Shown: positions 1 through 7,184, counted from the stretch's first letter. The stretch is DNA of 31,053 nucleotides from CAYRWR01 sp964428015 (GCA_964428015.1 CAYRWR010000042.1:1-31053); one strand, 5' to 3'. A program made the numbers and translations. The notes: generated by a model not told the origin, from the sequence alone.

Positions 1-1308
1 TAATAATAATTCATTATTAACAATATCTAAACTGATTTGGATTCCTTTTTCTGTTTGAAATAAATCATGTTGAGGCTGAGATTCTATTAACGTAGTCATT
101 GAAAAAGGAAAGCAGTTTTTCAATGTAAAATCAAATAGAAATTTCCCTCTAAATTCCACATCTTTGATCTTCTTTAAATTTCCATCTCGGGTATACAACG
201 AAATTTTTACAATTTCTTCCTGATTATCCGCAAGCAGTTCCTTTTCTATTTTTTTTAAATAATCGGCTGTCACGTTTTGAGATTGCCCCAATTTTGATGT
301 GTAATAAGTGCTTGGAATGAAGACTCTTATTACAGCAATCATCCCAAAAAAATTCAAATTCACTTGAGGTTCCGTTATGTATTTTTTTCCATCAATTTCT
401 AACTTTTCACGATTGTTTTTTGTGATATTAATTCCAAGTTTTTCATTAATAGAAATCTCAGAATTACCCTTTTTAAACAAGGTATCTTCTATTCTACTTC
501 TATTAATAACACTATAAAAAAAGACCTGGTCATCTGATAAATTGTACTTTTCTTTATAGTATAAATCTTCAGGAAAAATATTATATTGAACAAATTCGCC
601 CTTAAAATTAGTTTTAGTAGTACTTGTTGGCATCTGAATTTTCTTATCTTCCCTATACCCAAACCCCTTCGCCACCAGCTTCGTCGTATCAATCCCCTCC
701 GCCTCTATCCACCCTTCCTTCCCCGCCTTGCTGACCACAAAGAAGCGCTCCCCGTTACCCTTGAGTACCCGCAGGGTGTCGCCCTGGGCTATCTGGTCCA
801 CCGCCTGACCTTCCAGGCCGTCGTTGTAGAGGGTAATGGGCTGGGTGATTTTGAAGACATTATCCTTGACATTGAAGAACAGCTCGGGCTGCCAGGGGGT
901 GAGGCTGTCGGATGCCACCCATCCGCCCACCGGACGGACCTGGGAGGTCTTGGTGTCACGGGCGCTGCCCTCGACATAGGACCAGGCGCCGCGGGTATCG
1001 TAGAGGGTGACTTTGTCGTACTTCATGAACTGCTCCAGGTAGGGAGTGTTAGTGGAGACGCCGCTTGATAGTTGGGCCTGGTCCAGGTCGTAGACCCTGA
1101 CGTTGTTGGTATTTATGTACATGGTCTGGGGAGAGGATTTGTCCACCTTGAGCTTCTGTGCCATCACGGGCTGAGCCGTGGAGGGTGTGGATTTTGTCTC
1201 AGGTTTGGGCTGTCCGCAGGAGACAGTGGCAAGTAGCAAGTTGTAAGTAGCAAGGAAGAGAAATGTGATTGCCCTGGCGGTAGTCTTGGTGGACTGGGTG
1301 GTATTCAT
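1..1308 (-). CDS. SH3-domain lipoprotein, 3' end beyond window
   Basis: The frame is open from an ATG at 1308 to the left edge (436 codons, no stop), so the C-terminus is missing. A GGAG sits 7 bases before the ATG. The N-terminus has a few charged and polar residues, a hydrophobic stretch, then Cys31 in the context ATVSC, a plausible but not ideal lipobox, so I infer an exported lipoprotein. Two bacterial-SH3-like segments follow: about residues 60-140 (NNVRVYD..., ending GGWVASDSL) and about 146-207 (ITLYNDG..., ending EGWIEAEGID). The rest (residue 215 onward) is rich in Lys, Asn, Ile and Phe and matches no family I know. The codon usage changes sharply at about position 650: GC-rich in the SH3 half, AT-rich after it. 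Bacterial SH3 domains often bind cell wall or protein ligands; the actual role here is unknown. Confidence 0.8.
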   Translation of the reverse strand, partial: MNTTQSTKTTARAITFLFLATYNLLLATVSCGQPKPETKSTPSTAQPVMAQKLKVDKSSPQTMYINTNNVRVYDLDQAQLSSGVSTNTPYLEQFMKYDKVTLYDTRGAWSYVEGSARDTKTSQVRPVGGWVASDSLTPWQPELFFNVKDNVFKITQPITLYNDGLEGQAVDQIAQGDTLRVLKGNGERFFVVSKAGKEGWIEAEGIDTTKLVAKGFGYREDKKIQMPTSTTKTNFKGEFVQYNIFPEDLYYKEKYNLSDDQVFFYSVINRSRIEDTLFKKGNSEISINEKLGINITKNNREKLEIDGKKYITEPQVNLNFFGMIAVIRVFIPSTYYTSKLGQSQNVTADYLKKIEKELLADNQEEIVKISLYTRDGNLKKIKDVEFRGKFLFDFTLKNCFPFSMTTLIESQPQHDLFQTEKGIQISLDIVNNELLL

Positions 1309-1381
1309 GTATTTACTCCGTTCTTCCCCTCGATGCGATCCTCTGTGTGGACCACTCGGGGGCTGTGTTTTTTTTATAGCG

Positions 1382-1409
1382 AGAGTCTTAAGTGAGACTC
1401 TGTTTTTTT
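1382..1409 (+). terminator. Terminator-like hairpin with T run
   Basis: AGAGTCT (1382-1388) pairs with AGACTCT (1395-1401) across a 6-base loop and is followed by G and seven T on the plus strand. This has the form of an intrinsic terminator for plus-strand transcription, but I see no plus-strand gene feeding it. On the minus strand it lies in the leader of the SH3 lipoprotein gene. Confidence 0.45.
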
Positions 1410-1429
1410 ATTGTAGCGGCGTGTTGGCC

Positions 1430-1673
1430 GTACCGTGGGGTCTCGGTACAATTTTCCGCGCTCGCGCGGAAAATCACTCGACCACCAATCATTTTGGTGG
1501 GACACGGGTAATAGGCGGACCTATCGTTGTTAGATTCTTTGTCTGACTTCAACCATTTCGTAATCAACATCAGCAAATATCTAAACTGTCTCTCCTAAAT
1601 CTCTTATCCAACCTATACGATTGGACTTCGAGTGATTTTCGACGCAGGAGAAAATCGTACCGAGAAGTCGTCC
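1430..1673. repeat. MITE-like element, copy A
   Basis: This segment of about 244 bp is repeated in direct orientation at 2010-2274. Its two ends are inverted copies of each other: the left end (1430-1489) contains TCTCGGTACAATTTTC, a hairpin and AAAATCACTCGA; the right end (about 1617-1673) contains TCGAGTGATTTTC, a hairpin and AAAATCGTACCGAGA. Each arm thus carries its own small palindrome inside the larger inverted repeat. An internal hairpin CCACCAA/TTTTGGTGG lies at 1482-1500. No coding frame is evident. Size, terminal inverted repeats and lack of genes fit a MITE; no target-site duplication was established. The right end abuts the stop codon of the GIY-YIG gene. Confidence 0.75.
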
Positions 1674-1675
1674 AA

Positions 1676-1963
1676 TCATCCCTCTCCAAACCTCTTCCGC
1701 GCCAGCCCCTTAAGGTCCCCCATCCGTCCCTCTATCAGGGCCAGTTTCTTGGCTCGCGACCACGGTTGTATCTGCTTCTCCCGGTTGAAGGCATCGGCTA
1801 TGTTGCCGTGTTCTTCAAAGTACACCAGCTCTACCGGCAATCGGTCCGCGGTATAATGAGCACCCTCGCCAGTACGGTGTTCCTCCAGCCTGCGCTCCAG
1901 GTCCCAGGTACTCCCGGTGTAGAATGTCCCGTCGGAACATTTCAGTATGTAGGTATAGGGCAT
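1676..1963 (-). CDS. GIY-YIG domain nuclease (UvrC-like, COG2827 type)
   Basis: A 95-residue protein starting MPYTYILKCSDG. The family core is visible: YTYIL then YTGST (the GIY and YIG strands), LERRLEEHRTGEG with the conserved Arg, LVYFEE, and REKQIQ, which carries the likely metal-binding Glu, followed by WSRAKKLALI. The length matches stand-alone GIY-YIG proteins (about 80-100 residues). I chose the ATG at 1963 because the frame extends upstream only through repeat sequence (the second inverted-repeat element), which is not protein-like. Proteins of this group are thought to cut DNA but their roles are poorly known. The gene is bracketed by two direct copies of an inverted-repeat element, with the stop codon directly at the edge of copy A. 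A link to mobility of the repeats is inference. Confidence 0.88.
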   Translation of the reverse strand: MPYTYILKCSDGTFYTGSTWDLERRLEEHRTGEGAHYTADRLPVELVYFEEHGNIADAFNREKQIQPWSRAKKLALIEGRMGDLKGLARKRFGEG

Positions 1964-2009
1964 CAGCGTTCTCTTTATGGTAGTCGGGCGGGGCGGGGGC
2001 GGGTAGGCC

Positions 2010-2274
2010 GTACGGTCTCGGTACAATTTTCCGCGCGAGCGCGGAAAATCATGGTTCGGCAGGCTCACCACGGCGCTCGACCACCAATCCTTTTGGTGGG
2101 ACATGGGCCATAGGCGGACCTATCGTTGTTAGACTCTTTGTCTGACCTTACCCTTTGTGTAATCAACATCAGCACTTAAAAATACAGTCTCCTCTAAGTC
2201 TCTTGTCCAACCAATACGATTGGACTTCGAGTGATTTTTCGGCTCTGCCGAAAAATTGTACCGAGAAGTCGTAC
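2010..2274. repeat. MITE-like element, copy B
   Basis: This is the second direct copy of the 1430-1673 element. It is about 241 bp once a 24-bp insertion at 2052-2075 is set aside. The left arm has TCTCGGTACAATTTTC and the right arm (2218-2274) GAAAAATTGTACCGAGA, again forming terminal inverted repeats. Arm hairpins are kept but with different bases: the right-arm stem is TTTTTCGGC/GCCGAAAAA here, against TTTTC/GAAAA in copy A. Internal shared words include AGGCGGACCTATCGTTGTTA and AATCAACATCAGCA. It lies 46 bases upstream of the GIY-YIG start codon. Confidence 0.75.
2052..2075. repeat. REP-like palindrome inserted in copy B
   Basis: Compared with copy A, copy B has 24 extra bases between AAAATCA and CTCGACC. 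They contain TGGTTCGGCAGGCTCACCA, an imperfect palindrome with TGGT/ACCA ends. From general knowledge this type of sequence recurs in many bacterial genomes and gives the spurious peptide words VRQAHH and VSLPNHD when translated. Only one copy is in this window. Confidence 0.6.
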
Positions 2275-2628
2275 TACCAGGAAGTCCGGCAGTCATTTCC
2301 GATATTGTAGAGGGAAAGGTCATATGGGTCAAAAAAGTGGGGTGAAATTGTTAAAGCCCGCCGCAGGCGTTAAAAACCCGGCACCGCCCAGAGGTCAGGG
2401 CATCGCCCGTGTGTCAGCATAAAAAAGAAAATGTCCTCCCCCGGTCCCGCGTGAGAAGGCACCACCGCCCGAGGGGCACCCGCTGCTCTGCCCGGCTGCG
2501 GCGGCAGACGCCTCTGTCCAGGCGCGGACGGGGAATCCAGCCGGGGCTCGCCATCAGGCAATAAAGCCCATCCGGCCGCGGCACATCCCAATGGAGAAAG
2601 CTCATTTTTCCCTAAAAATCCTGATAAC
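2275..2628. other. GC-rich intergenic stretch, no gene recognised
   Basis: About 350 bases between repeat copy B and the btuB promoter. Composition is strongly G+C-rich from about 2355 to 2590. Short minus-strand frames exist (about 63-73 codons) but they overlap each other, have no family resemblance and no good start site, so I do not call them. Small hairpins can be drawn (for example CGCC-GCA-GGCG near 2361). No tRNA, rRNA, SRP RNA or known riboswitch signature was recognised. Confidence 0.5.
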
Positions 2629-2658
2629 TTGACAGAAGCCTCCCCTACAGGCTAAACT
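2629..2658 (+). promoter_or_regulatory. Sigma70-like promoter of the B12 unit
   Basis: TTGACA at 2629-2634 (perfect -35) and TAAACT at 2653-2658 (4 of 6 for -10) are 18 bases apart and lie just upstream of the cobalamin riboswitch, where a start of transcription is needed. Confidence 0.6.
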
Positions 2659-2661
2659 AAT

Positions 2662-2815
2662 AGCGATCTTAGGTACCTTTGTTTAAAAGGGAATCCGGTA
2701 TAAACCCGGAACGCTGCCCGGCACTGTATAGGGACCACACTACTCCAATCGCCACTGCGGCCACGGCCATGGGAAGGCGGAGCGAGTGTCCCTGAGTCAG
2801 GAGACCTGCCTAGAT
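2662..2815 (+). ncRNA. Cobalamin riboswitch
   Basis: The conserved order of the cobalamin aptamer is readable: AAAAGGGAATCCGGT at 2685-2699, AACCCGGAACGCTGCCCG..ACTGTA in 2702-2728, CCACTGCGGCC near 2752, TGGGAAGGC near 2770, and the B12-box core GAGTCAGGAGACCTGCC at 2794-2810. Known members bind adenosyl- or hydroxo/methylcobalamin and reduce expression of the downstream gene when the vitamin is plentiful. Here the gene downstream is a BtuB-like receptor, as expected for this family. Confidence 0.93.
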
Positions 2816-2905
2816 CTGCTGTGATTTTCCCCGGGACCAGGGAAATGAGCGGACCTGCCGCAGGCCTGCCCTTCTGTCAGTGCCTCTGTCTGTCCCCTCT
2901 TTCTG

Positions 2906-2934
2906 CCGGGTAGATCAAATTTATCAGCCCGGAA
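2906..2934 (+). promoter_or_regulatory. Hairpin over the btuB ribosome binding site
   Basis: CCGGG (2906-2910) can pair with CCCGG (2928-2932), and the last two G of this stem belong to GGAA (2931-2934), the only Shine-Dalgarno candidate for the TTG start at 2941. There is no T run after it, so translational control is more likely than termination. The five-pair stem is short, so this is a proposal for the riboswitch expression platform. Confidence 0.4.
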
Positions 2935-2940
2935 TCCTGT

Positions 2941-4725
2941 TTGAAAGTCCTGTTTACCCGTCTGTTCATCCTGCCTTTATTTCTCACTGTGTCTATAGGG
3001 ACGGCTGCCGCCGCTGAATATGAGGGAGGAGAGGCCCGCTATGAATGGCGGGACAATCCGCTGTTTGAATACGCTCCCGGTATGTCCTATGAGTCCGTGG
3101 AAATGCTGGAGCAGGGTTCGGTACAGTCGCGTTATCCCTCGGCCTCCCTGTCTCTGAAGGCCAGCGGTACCGAGGGCCAGATCAATACCCTGACCCTGGA
3201 TGGGGGCCCGGCGGCGCACACCCGGGTGGCCCTGGAAGGCAATGTCATCGAGTTCGGACAGAATCCCGTATTTGATACCAGTCTGCTCCCCCTGGAGCTC
3301 ATGCCCCGGGTGGAGATCTACCGCAATAATTTCGGACCGCAGGGGATCACAGCCTCAGCCGGGATAGTCAATTACAGCCTGCAGAGCCTGTTCCGGGAAA
3401 ACCTGGAAATCAGTTTGTCTGGGGGCAGCTTCGGTTTGTGGTCGGGCAAGGCTTTGTGGAACACGAAATTTACCGGGGGAGTGCAGGCGACCTGGGGGCT
3501 GTCCTACCGCCAGGCTGATAATGCCTTTCCCTATTCCAATCTGTACGGCCAGGAACTGCGCATGGAGAACATGGACTTCCACAAGGTATCCCTGCTCCAG
3601 CAGCTCAAAAGCCCCCACTGGAAAATAGACAACTCTCTCAGCTGGAAAGAAGCCGGTACGGGGATCCTCTATTCCGCCACCGCGCGGCAGGAGGACCTGC
3701 TCCTGCTCCTGGGCGCGCAATACCAGGCTACCAATATCAGCCTGCAGGCACACTATGCCTACTGGGACAACCAGTACCGGGACAGCACCACTGACCGGCA
3801 CCACAACCACAGTCTCAAACTGGATATGGAACGGGACTGGAAAACAGCCCCCTGGAGCCTGCGTCTCAACCTCAGGAACAACACCGCTTACCTGGAGAGC
3901 ACAAAAGTAGGCCAACGCTGGGATGATGAAATCCTGCTATCCCTGCTCAATAAGTTTAAAATATCTGACTGGATCATACAGGCGGACCTGAGCGCCAGTG
4001 AATCCCTGCAGCAGGGCCCCGCTCTCATCCCCGGACTGGGTGTAGGATGGTCTCCCCTGCCCCTGTGGGGACTGGACGCCCGACTCAGCCGGGTGTTTCA
4101 GCGGCCTTCTTTTAACGATCTGTACTGGCCGGAGGACTCCTGGTCAGCCGGCAACCCTGCCCTACGGCCGGAAACAGGCTGGCAGGTGAAATGCAGCCTG
4201 CATGTCTTCCTGCTTCCTCTGAGGCTGGAGCTGTCCTGGCTGTACAATAATCTGAGCGATATGATACTATGGACGGACCAAAGCGGCAAATGGCGCCCGG
4301 AAAACCAGGGGCTGACCCGGGTATCCTCCCTCACTGTGTCTGGGGAATGGAAGCATCTGGGTAAAAAAGTACTATGGACGGTGAGCGGCTCCTGGAGCTG
4401 GACCAGGACCCTGGATAATGATCCTGTGTCGCCCTGGTACCAGACCACTCTGCCCTACAGCCCCGAACACAAGGCAGACCTCTCCCTCAAAGCTTCTCAA
4501 AAGAAAGTGTGGGGAGCGGGACTGCACCTGCGCTATACCGGCCTGCGCTACGTCACTGCCTCTCATAGTGTCAGCCTACCAGCCTACCTCATCCTGGACC
4601 TCAATGTGGAAGTACTGTGGTTTTATATTTCGCTCAACAACCTCCTGGATATGCGCGTAGAAGATGTCCAGGGTTTTGCCCAGCCCGGCCGTAATGTCGA
4701 AGCCGGGGTCGTTTTTAAAATATGA
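2941..4725 (+). CDS. btuB: TonB-dependent outer-membrane receptor, BtuB-like
   Basis: A 594-residue protein with a clear signal peptide (MKVLFTR, hydrophobic core, likely cut after TAAAA at residue 25). About residues 50-150 form a plug domain: INTLTLDGG stands where receptors usually have LIDG, and LPLELMPRVEIYR...ASAGIVNYSL matches the plug end. The rest is a beta-barrel of alternating aromatic strands, with RPSFNDLYWPEDSWSAGNP and a C-terminal NNLLDMRVEDVQGFAQPGRN motif typical of BtuB/CirA-type receptors. The usual arginine-glycine plug motif is weak and I see no sure TonB box. Length is close to E. coli BtuB (614). The start is TTG at 2941, chosen because it gives the signal peptide and has GGAA upstream. 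The cobalamin riboswitch in front points to corrinoid uptake across the outer membrane. The stop overlaps an ATG of the next frame. Confidence 0.87.
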   Translation: MKVLFTRLFILPLFLTVSIGTAAAAEYEGGEARYEWRDNPLFEYAPGMSYESVEMLEQGSVQSRYPSASLSLKASGTEGQINTLTLDGGPAAHTRVALEGNVIEFGQNPVFDTSLLPLELMPRVEIYRNNFGPQGITASAGIVNYSLQSLFRENLEISLSGGSFGLWSGKALWNTKFTGGVQATWGLSYRQADNAFPYSNLYGQELRMENMDFHKVSLLQQLKSPHWKIDNSLSWKEAGTGILYSATARQEDLLLLLGAQYQATNISLQAHYAYWDNQYRDSTTDRHHNHSLKLDMERDWKTAPWSLRLNLRNNTAYLESTKVGQRWDDEILLSLLNKFKISDWIIQADLSASESLQQGPALIPGLGVGWSPLPLWGLDARLSRVFQRPSFNDLYWPEDSWSAGNPALRPETGWQVKCSLHVFLLPLRLELSWLYNNLSDMILWTDQSGKWRPENQGLTRVSSLTVSGEWKHLGKKVLWTVSGSWSWTRTLDNDPVSPWYQTTLPYSPEHKADLSLKASQKKVWGAGLHLRYTGLRYVTASHSVSLPAYLILDLNVEVLWFYISLNNLLDMRVEDVQGFAQPGRNVEAGVVFKI

Positions 4726-4742
4726 TTTCAAGGAGAATAGAG

Positions 4743-5756
4743 ATGCTTAGGAAGTATAGAGGACTGACCTTATTATTACTCAGTTTTATTTCCGCTTGCG
4801 GTTTATTTGATCAGAACCCGCCCCTGAACACCGATCCCGTAAACAAAGGCACGTTATTAGTAATTGATGAAGCCAATCAGGTCATGAACTCCATAGACCT
4901 GAATACAGACATACCCCGGTTTTATTCCTATGTAGGCCCGGCGGCCAACCAGATACTGGTGGAAGGGGACTATGCCTATCTGGCGGTATCTTCTTCGCAT
5001 ACCATCCTCAAAATGGATCTGGCCCAGGGGGGAGCTCCTTTGACCTACAGCTTTTACGGCGCTCCCAATCCCTACATGATGGCCCTGGATGCTGACCGGT
5101 TATACGTGACCCTGGCAGCGGGAAATGAGCTGGCAGTTTTTGATAAAGTCACTATGGACCTGATCACTAACCTGTCTCTGTCCAGCGGTACCTATCCCCA
5201 GGGGGTAGCGGTTGATTCCAACCGGGTGTATATTTCGACCAGCCTGGGCTACTATGGCTGGACTGACCCCCGCAATTATTCCAACAGCCAGATACTGGTC
5301 CTGGATAAAGCCGGTTTCACCAACATCACCAATATCACGGTACATAATAATCCCCATCAGCTTCAGCTGATCTCGAATCAGATATACTTCACCGCGACAT
5401 CCCAGTATAACGGTACGGGAAAAGTACAATCCCTGTCCACATCTGACTACAGTGTGGGTGATTTAACTCTCTTGGCCGCGGTCACTCCTGCATATATTAA
5501 GCTGGATGGCAGCTGGATATACGTGACTGACGATAATTATACCGGAAACGGGGGGCTGTATCTGTGGGATACCCACACGGGAATTACCAATCACCTGCTT
5601 AGCGGGAAAGGCTTAAAAGGGATTGCCAGTGACATCAGCAATATCTACTGCTCAGAAGCCTATGGCGGGAATAAAGTCTATATTATCAGAAAAAGTGACT
5701 ACCAGATAACCACCCTGTCCAATACCGGAGGGGGAGACATGGCGCTGTACCGCTAA
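4743..5756 (+). CDS. Beta-propeller lipoprotein, BtuG-like candidate
   Basis: I place the start at the ATG at 4743 (337 residues), because AAGGAG at 4730-4735 lies 7 bases upstream; an earlier ATG at 4722 overlaps the btuB stop but has no such site. The N-terminus is a lipoprotein signal with lipobox ISAC (Cys19). The mature part is built of repeats of about 40-45 residues of the type LDADRLYVTLAAGNELAVFD, VDSNRVYISTS, LISNQIYFTA, LDGSWIYVTDD, DISNIYCSEA, which is the pattern of a YncE-like beta-propeller, probably seven blades. In Bacteroides, BtuG is a surface beta-propeller lipoprotein that binds cobalamin very tightly and caps BtuB. Position directly behind btuB, in the same riboswitch-controlled unit, supports a like role; direct sequence homology to BtuG was not tested. 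Confidence 0.75.
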   Translation: MLRKYRGLTLLLLSFISACGLFDQNPPLNTDPVNKGTLLVIDEANQVMNSIDLNTDIPRFYSYVGPAANQILVEGDYAYLAVSSSHTILKMDLAQGGAPLTYSFYGAPNPYMMALDADRLYVTLAAGNELAVFDKVTMDLITNLSLSSGTYPQGVAVDSNRVYISTSLGYYGWTDPRNYSNSQILVLDKAGFTNITNITVHNNPHQLQLISNQIYFTATSQYNGTGKVQSLSTSDYSVGDLTLLAAVTPAYIKLDGSWIYVTDDNYTGNGGLYLWDTHTGITNHLLSGKGLKGIASDISNIYCSEAYGGNKVYIIRKSDYQITTLSNTGGGDMALYR

Positions 5757-5773
5757 ACTATTCTGCTCTAAAA

Positions 5774-5809
5774 AAAGCCCCGTGGTATAAACGGGGCTTT
5801 TTCTCTTTT
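5774..5809. terminator. Bidirectional intrinsic terminator
   Basis: AAAGCCCCGT (5774-5783) pairs perfectly with ACGGGGCTTT (5791-5800) across a 7-base loop. It is followed by a T-rich run on the plus strand and preceded by seven A (a T run on the minus strand). It can stop the btuB unit from the left and the response-regulator gene from the right; the last codons of the latter reach 5808. Confidence 0.9.
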
Positions 5810-7184
5810 AATCTTCTTCATCACTCTCAGAGCCTGTGCCCAGGCCGTATTCTTCCAGCTTGCGCAGCAGGGTCTTGCGTCCTATAGACAGGACCCGCGC
5901 CGCTTTGGATTTGTTGCCATTGACAGAACTCAGGGTAGCCAGGATAGCCTGTTTTTCTATATCGGCCAGGGATTGCCCCACATCCAGCTGGAGCTTGGAG
6001 TCACCCTGGTAGTCCCGGATGGCGGGGGGGAGGGAGTCCAGTTCTATGCTATCCCCCTGGGAAAACACCACCAGATTTTCTATCACATTCTGCAGTTCGC
6101 GGATATTTCCGGGCCAGGAGTAGCTCTCCAGCCGGGCCAGTGCGGCTTTGGCAAAAGTACGTACATTGCGGGTGTGTTTGCGGTTGAAATCCTGCAGGAA
6201 ATGCTGGGCCAGGAGGATGATGTCCTCCCTCCTTTCAGCCAGACTGGGCATGGGGATGTGTACCACATTGAGACGGTAGTAGAGGTCTTCCCGGAATCGT
6301 CCCGCTTCGACTTCAGCCTTTAGGTCTTTGTTGGTAGCAGCTATCACCCTGAGGTTTACAGAAATGGTTTCTTCTCCCCCCAGCCGTTCAAACTCCCGTT
6401 CCTGCAATACCCGGAGCAGTTTGACCTGGGTGACCTGGGATATCTCCCCTATTTCATCCAGCAGGATGGTACCGCCGTCGGCCAGTTCGAAACGGCCCTT
6501 TTTTCGCGCCACCGCACCGGTAAAGGCGCCTTTTTCGTGACCGAACAGTTCACTCTCTAAAAGGGTATCAGGCAGGGCAGCGCAATGTACCTTGATAAAG
6601 GGGCCGTCACGGCGGGGGCTGTTGCGGTGGATAGCTGAGGCTATGACTTCTTTACCGGTACCGCTCTGTCCCGTGATCAGTACCGAGGCGTCGGTGGGGG
6701 CTACCTGCCTGACCATGTCCAGTACCCTGCCCAGGGCCGGGGAATTCCCGATGATATTGTCAAACTGATAACGGGCGTCGACCATTTCTTCCAGCTGTTC
6801 CTGACGGAGACGGCGCTTCTGTTCATCCAGAGCCCGGTGCAGAACCAGGACCAGTTTATCAATATTGACGGGCTTGGTCATAAAATCATAGGCGCCGCGT
6901 TTCATGCTCTCTACCGCGTCATCCAATCCGCCGTGCCCGGTCAACACGATGACAGGAGTGCCGGGCTGCTGGCCCTGGACCCTCTGCAGGAATTCCAGTC
7001 CCCCGATCTTGGGCATACGCAGGTCTAATATGACCGCGTCGGCGCCCAGGGTGGTCAGTTTATCCAGACCATCCTGCCCGTCTTCTGCGGTGATGACATC
7101 AAAAGCTTCCATTTTGAGCCCCATACGCAGAGCTTCACGAATGTTTTTTTCATCATCAATGACCAGGACTACCGGTTTATCCAT
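5808..7184 (-). CDS. NtrC-family sigma54-dependent response regulator
   Basis: A 458-residue, three-domain regulator. Residues 1-120 are a receiver domain with the acidic pair Asp10/Asp11, phospho-acceptor Asp54 (ILDLRMP), Thr82 and Lys104 (TKPV). About 142-370 is an AAA+ sigma54-activation domain with Walker A GQSGTGKE (172-179), GAFTGA loop (219-224) that contacts sigma54, and Walker B ILLDEIGE (240-247). The C-terminus (about 410-452) is a Fis-type helix-turn-helix (NGNKSKAARVLSIGRKTLLRKLEE). All key residues are present, so it should be active. AGGGG precedes the ATG at good spacing. No sensor kinase gene is next to it in the window, so its signal is unknown. It converges on the B12 unit and diverges from the polysaccharide genes. 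Confidence 0.95.
   Translation of the reverse strand: MDKPVVLVIDDEKNIREALRMGLKMEAFDVITAEDGQDGLDKLTTLGADAVILDLRMPKIGGLEFLQRVQGQQPGTPVIVLTGHGGLDDAVESMKRGAYDFMTKPVNIDKLVLVLHRALDEQKRRLRQEQLEEMVDARYQFDNIIGNSPALGRVLDMVRQVAPTDASVLITGQSGTGKEVIASAIHRNSPRRDGPFIKVHCAALPDTLLESELFGHEKGAFTGAVARKKGRFELADGGTILLDEIGEISQVTQVKLLRVLQEREFERLGGEETISVNLRVIAATNKDLKAEVEAGRFREDLYYRLNVVHIPMPSLAERREDIILLAQHFLQDFNRKHTRNVRTFAKAALARLESYSWPGNIRELQNVIENLVVFSQGDSIELDSLPPAIRDYQGDSKLQLDVGQSLADIEKQAILATLSSVNGNKSKAARVLSIGRKTLLRKLEEYGLGTGSESDEED

Noticed and set aside
586..1068. Plus-strand frame of 160 codons
   Set aside because: It is antisense to the SH3 lipoprotein gene, has no family resemblance, and the minus strand shows a signal peptide and domain motifs.
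1265..1546. Plus-strand frame of 93 codons starting in the lipoprotein leader
   Set aside because: It runs through the terminator-like hairpin and into the inverted-repeat element; the protein is low in plausibility and has no ribosome site.
1964..2104. N-terminal extension of the GIY-YIG protein by 47 residues
   Set aside because: The extension is translated repeat sequence (VVSLPNHD type); the family starts at MPYTYIL.
1430..2274. CRISPR array
   Set aside because: Only two long copies about 340 bases apart with a gene between them; no short regular repeats and spacers.
2370..2605. Two overlapping minus-strand frames of 73 and 63 codons
   Set aside because: They are GC-rich chance frames that overlap each other, with no homology that I recognise.
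2400..2640. Possible small stable RNA (SRP or RNase P type) on the minus strand
   Set aside because: I compared it by eye with the SRP and RNase P conserved cores and found no match.
3355..3915. Minus-strand frame of 186 codons
   Set aside because: Antisense shadow of the btuB barrel region; the plus strand has all receptor motifs.
4722..4742. Upstream ATG for the propeller lipoprotein
   Set aside because: It overlaps the btuB stop but lacks a ribosome site; AAGGAG directly precedes the ATG at 4743, which also gives a cleaner lipoprotein signal.
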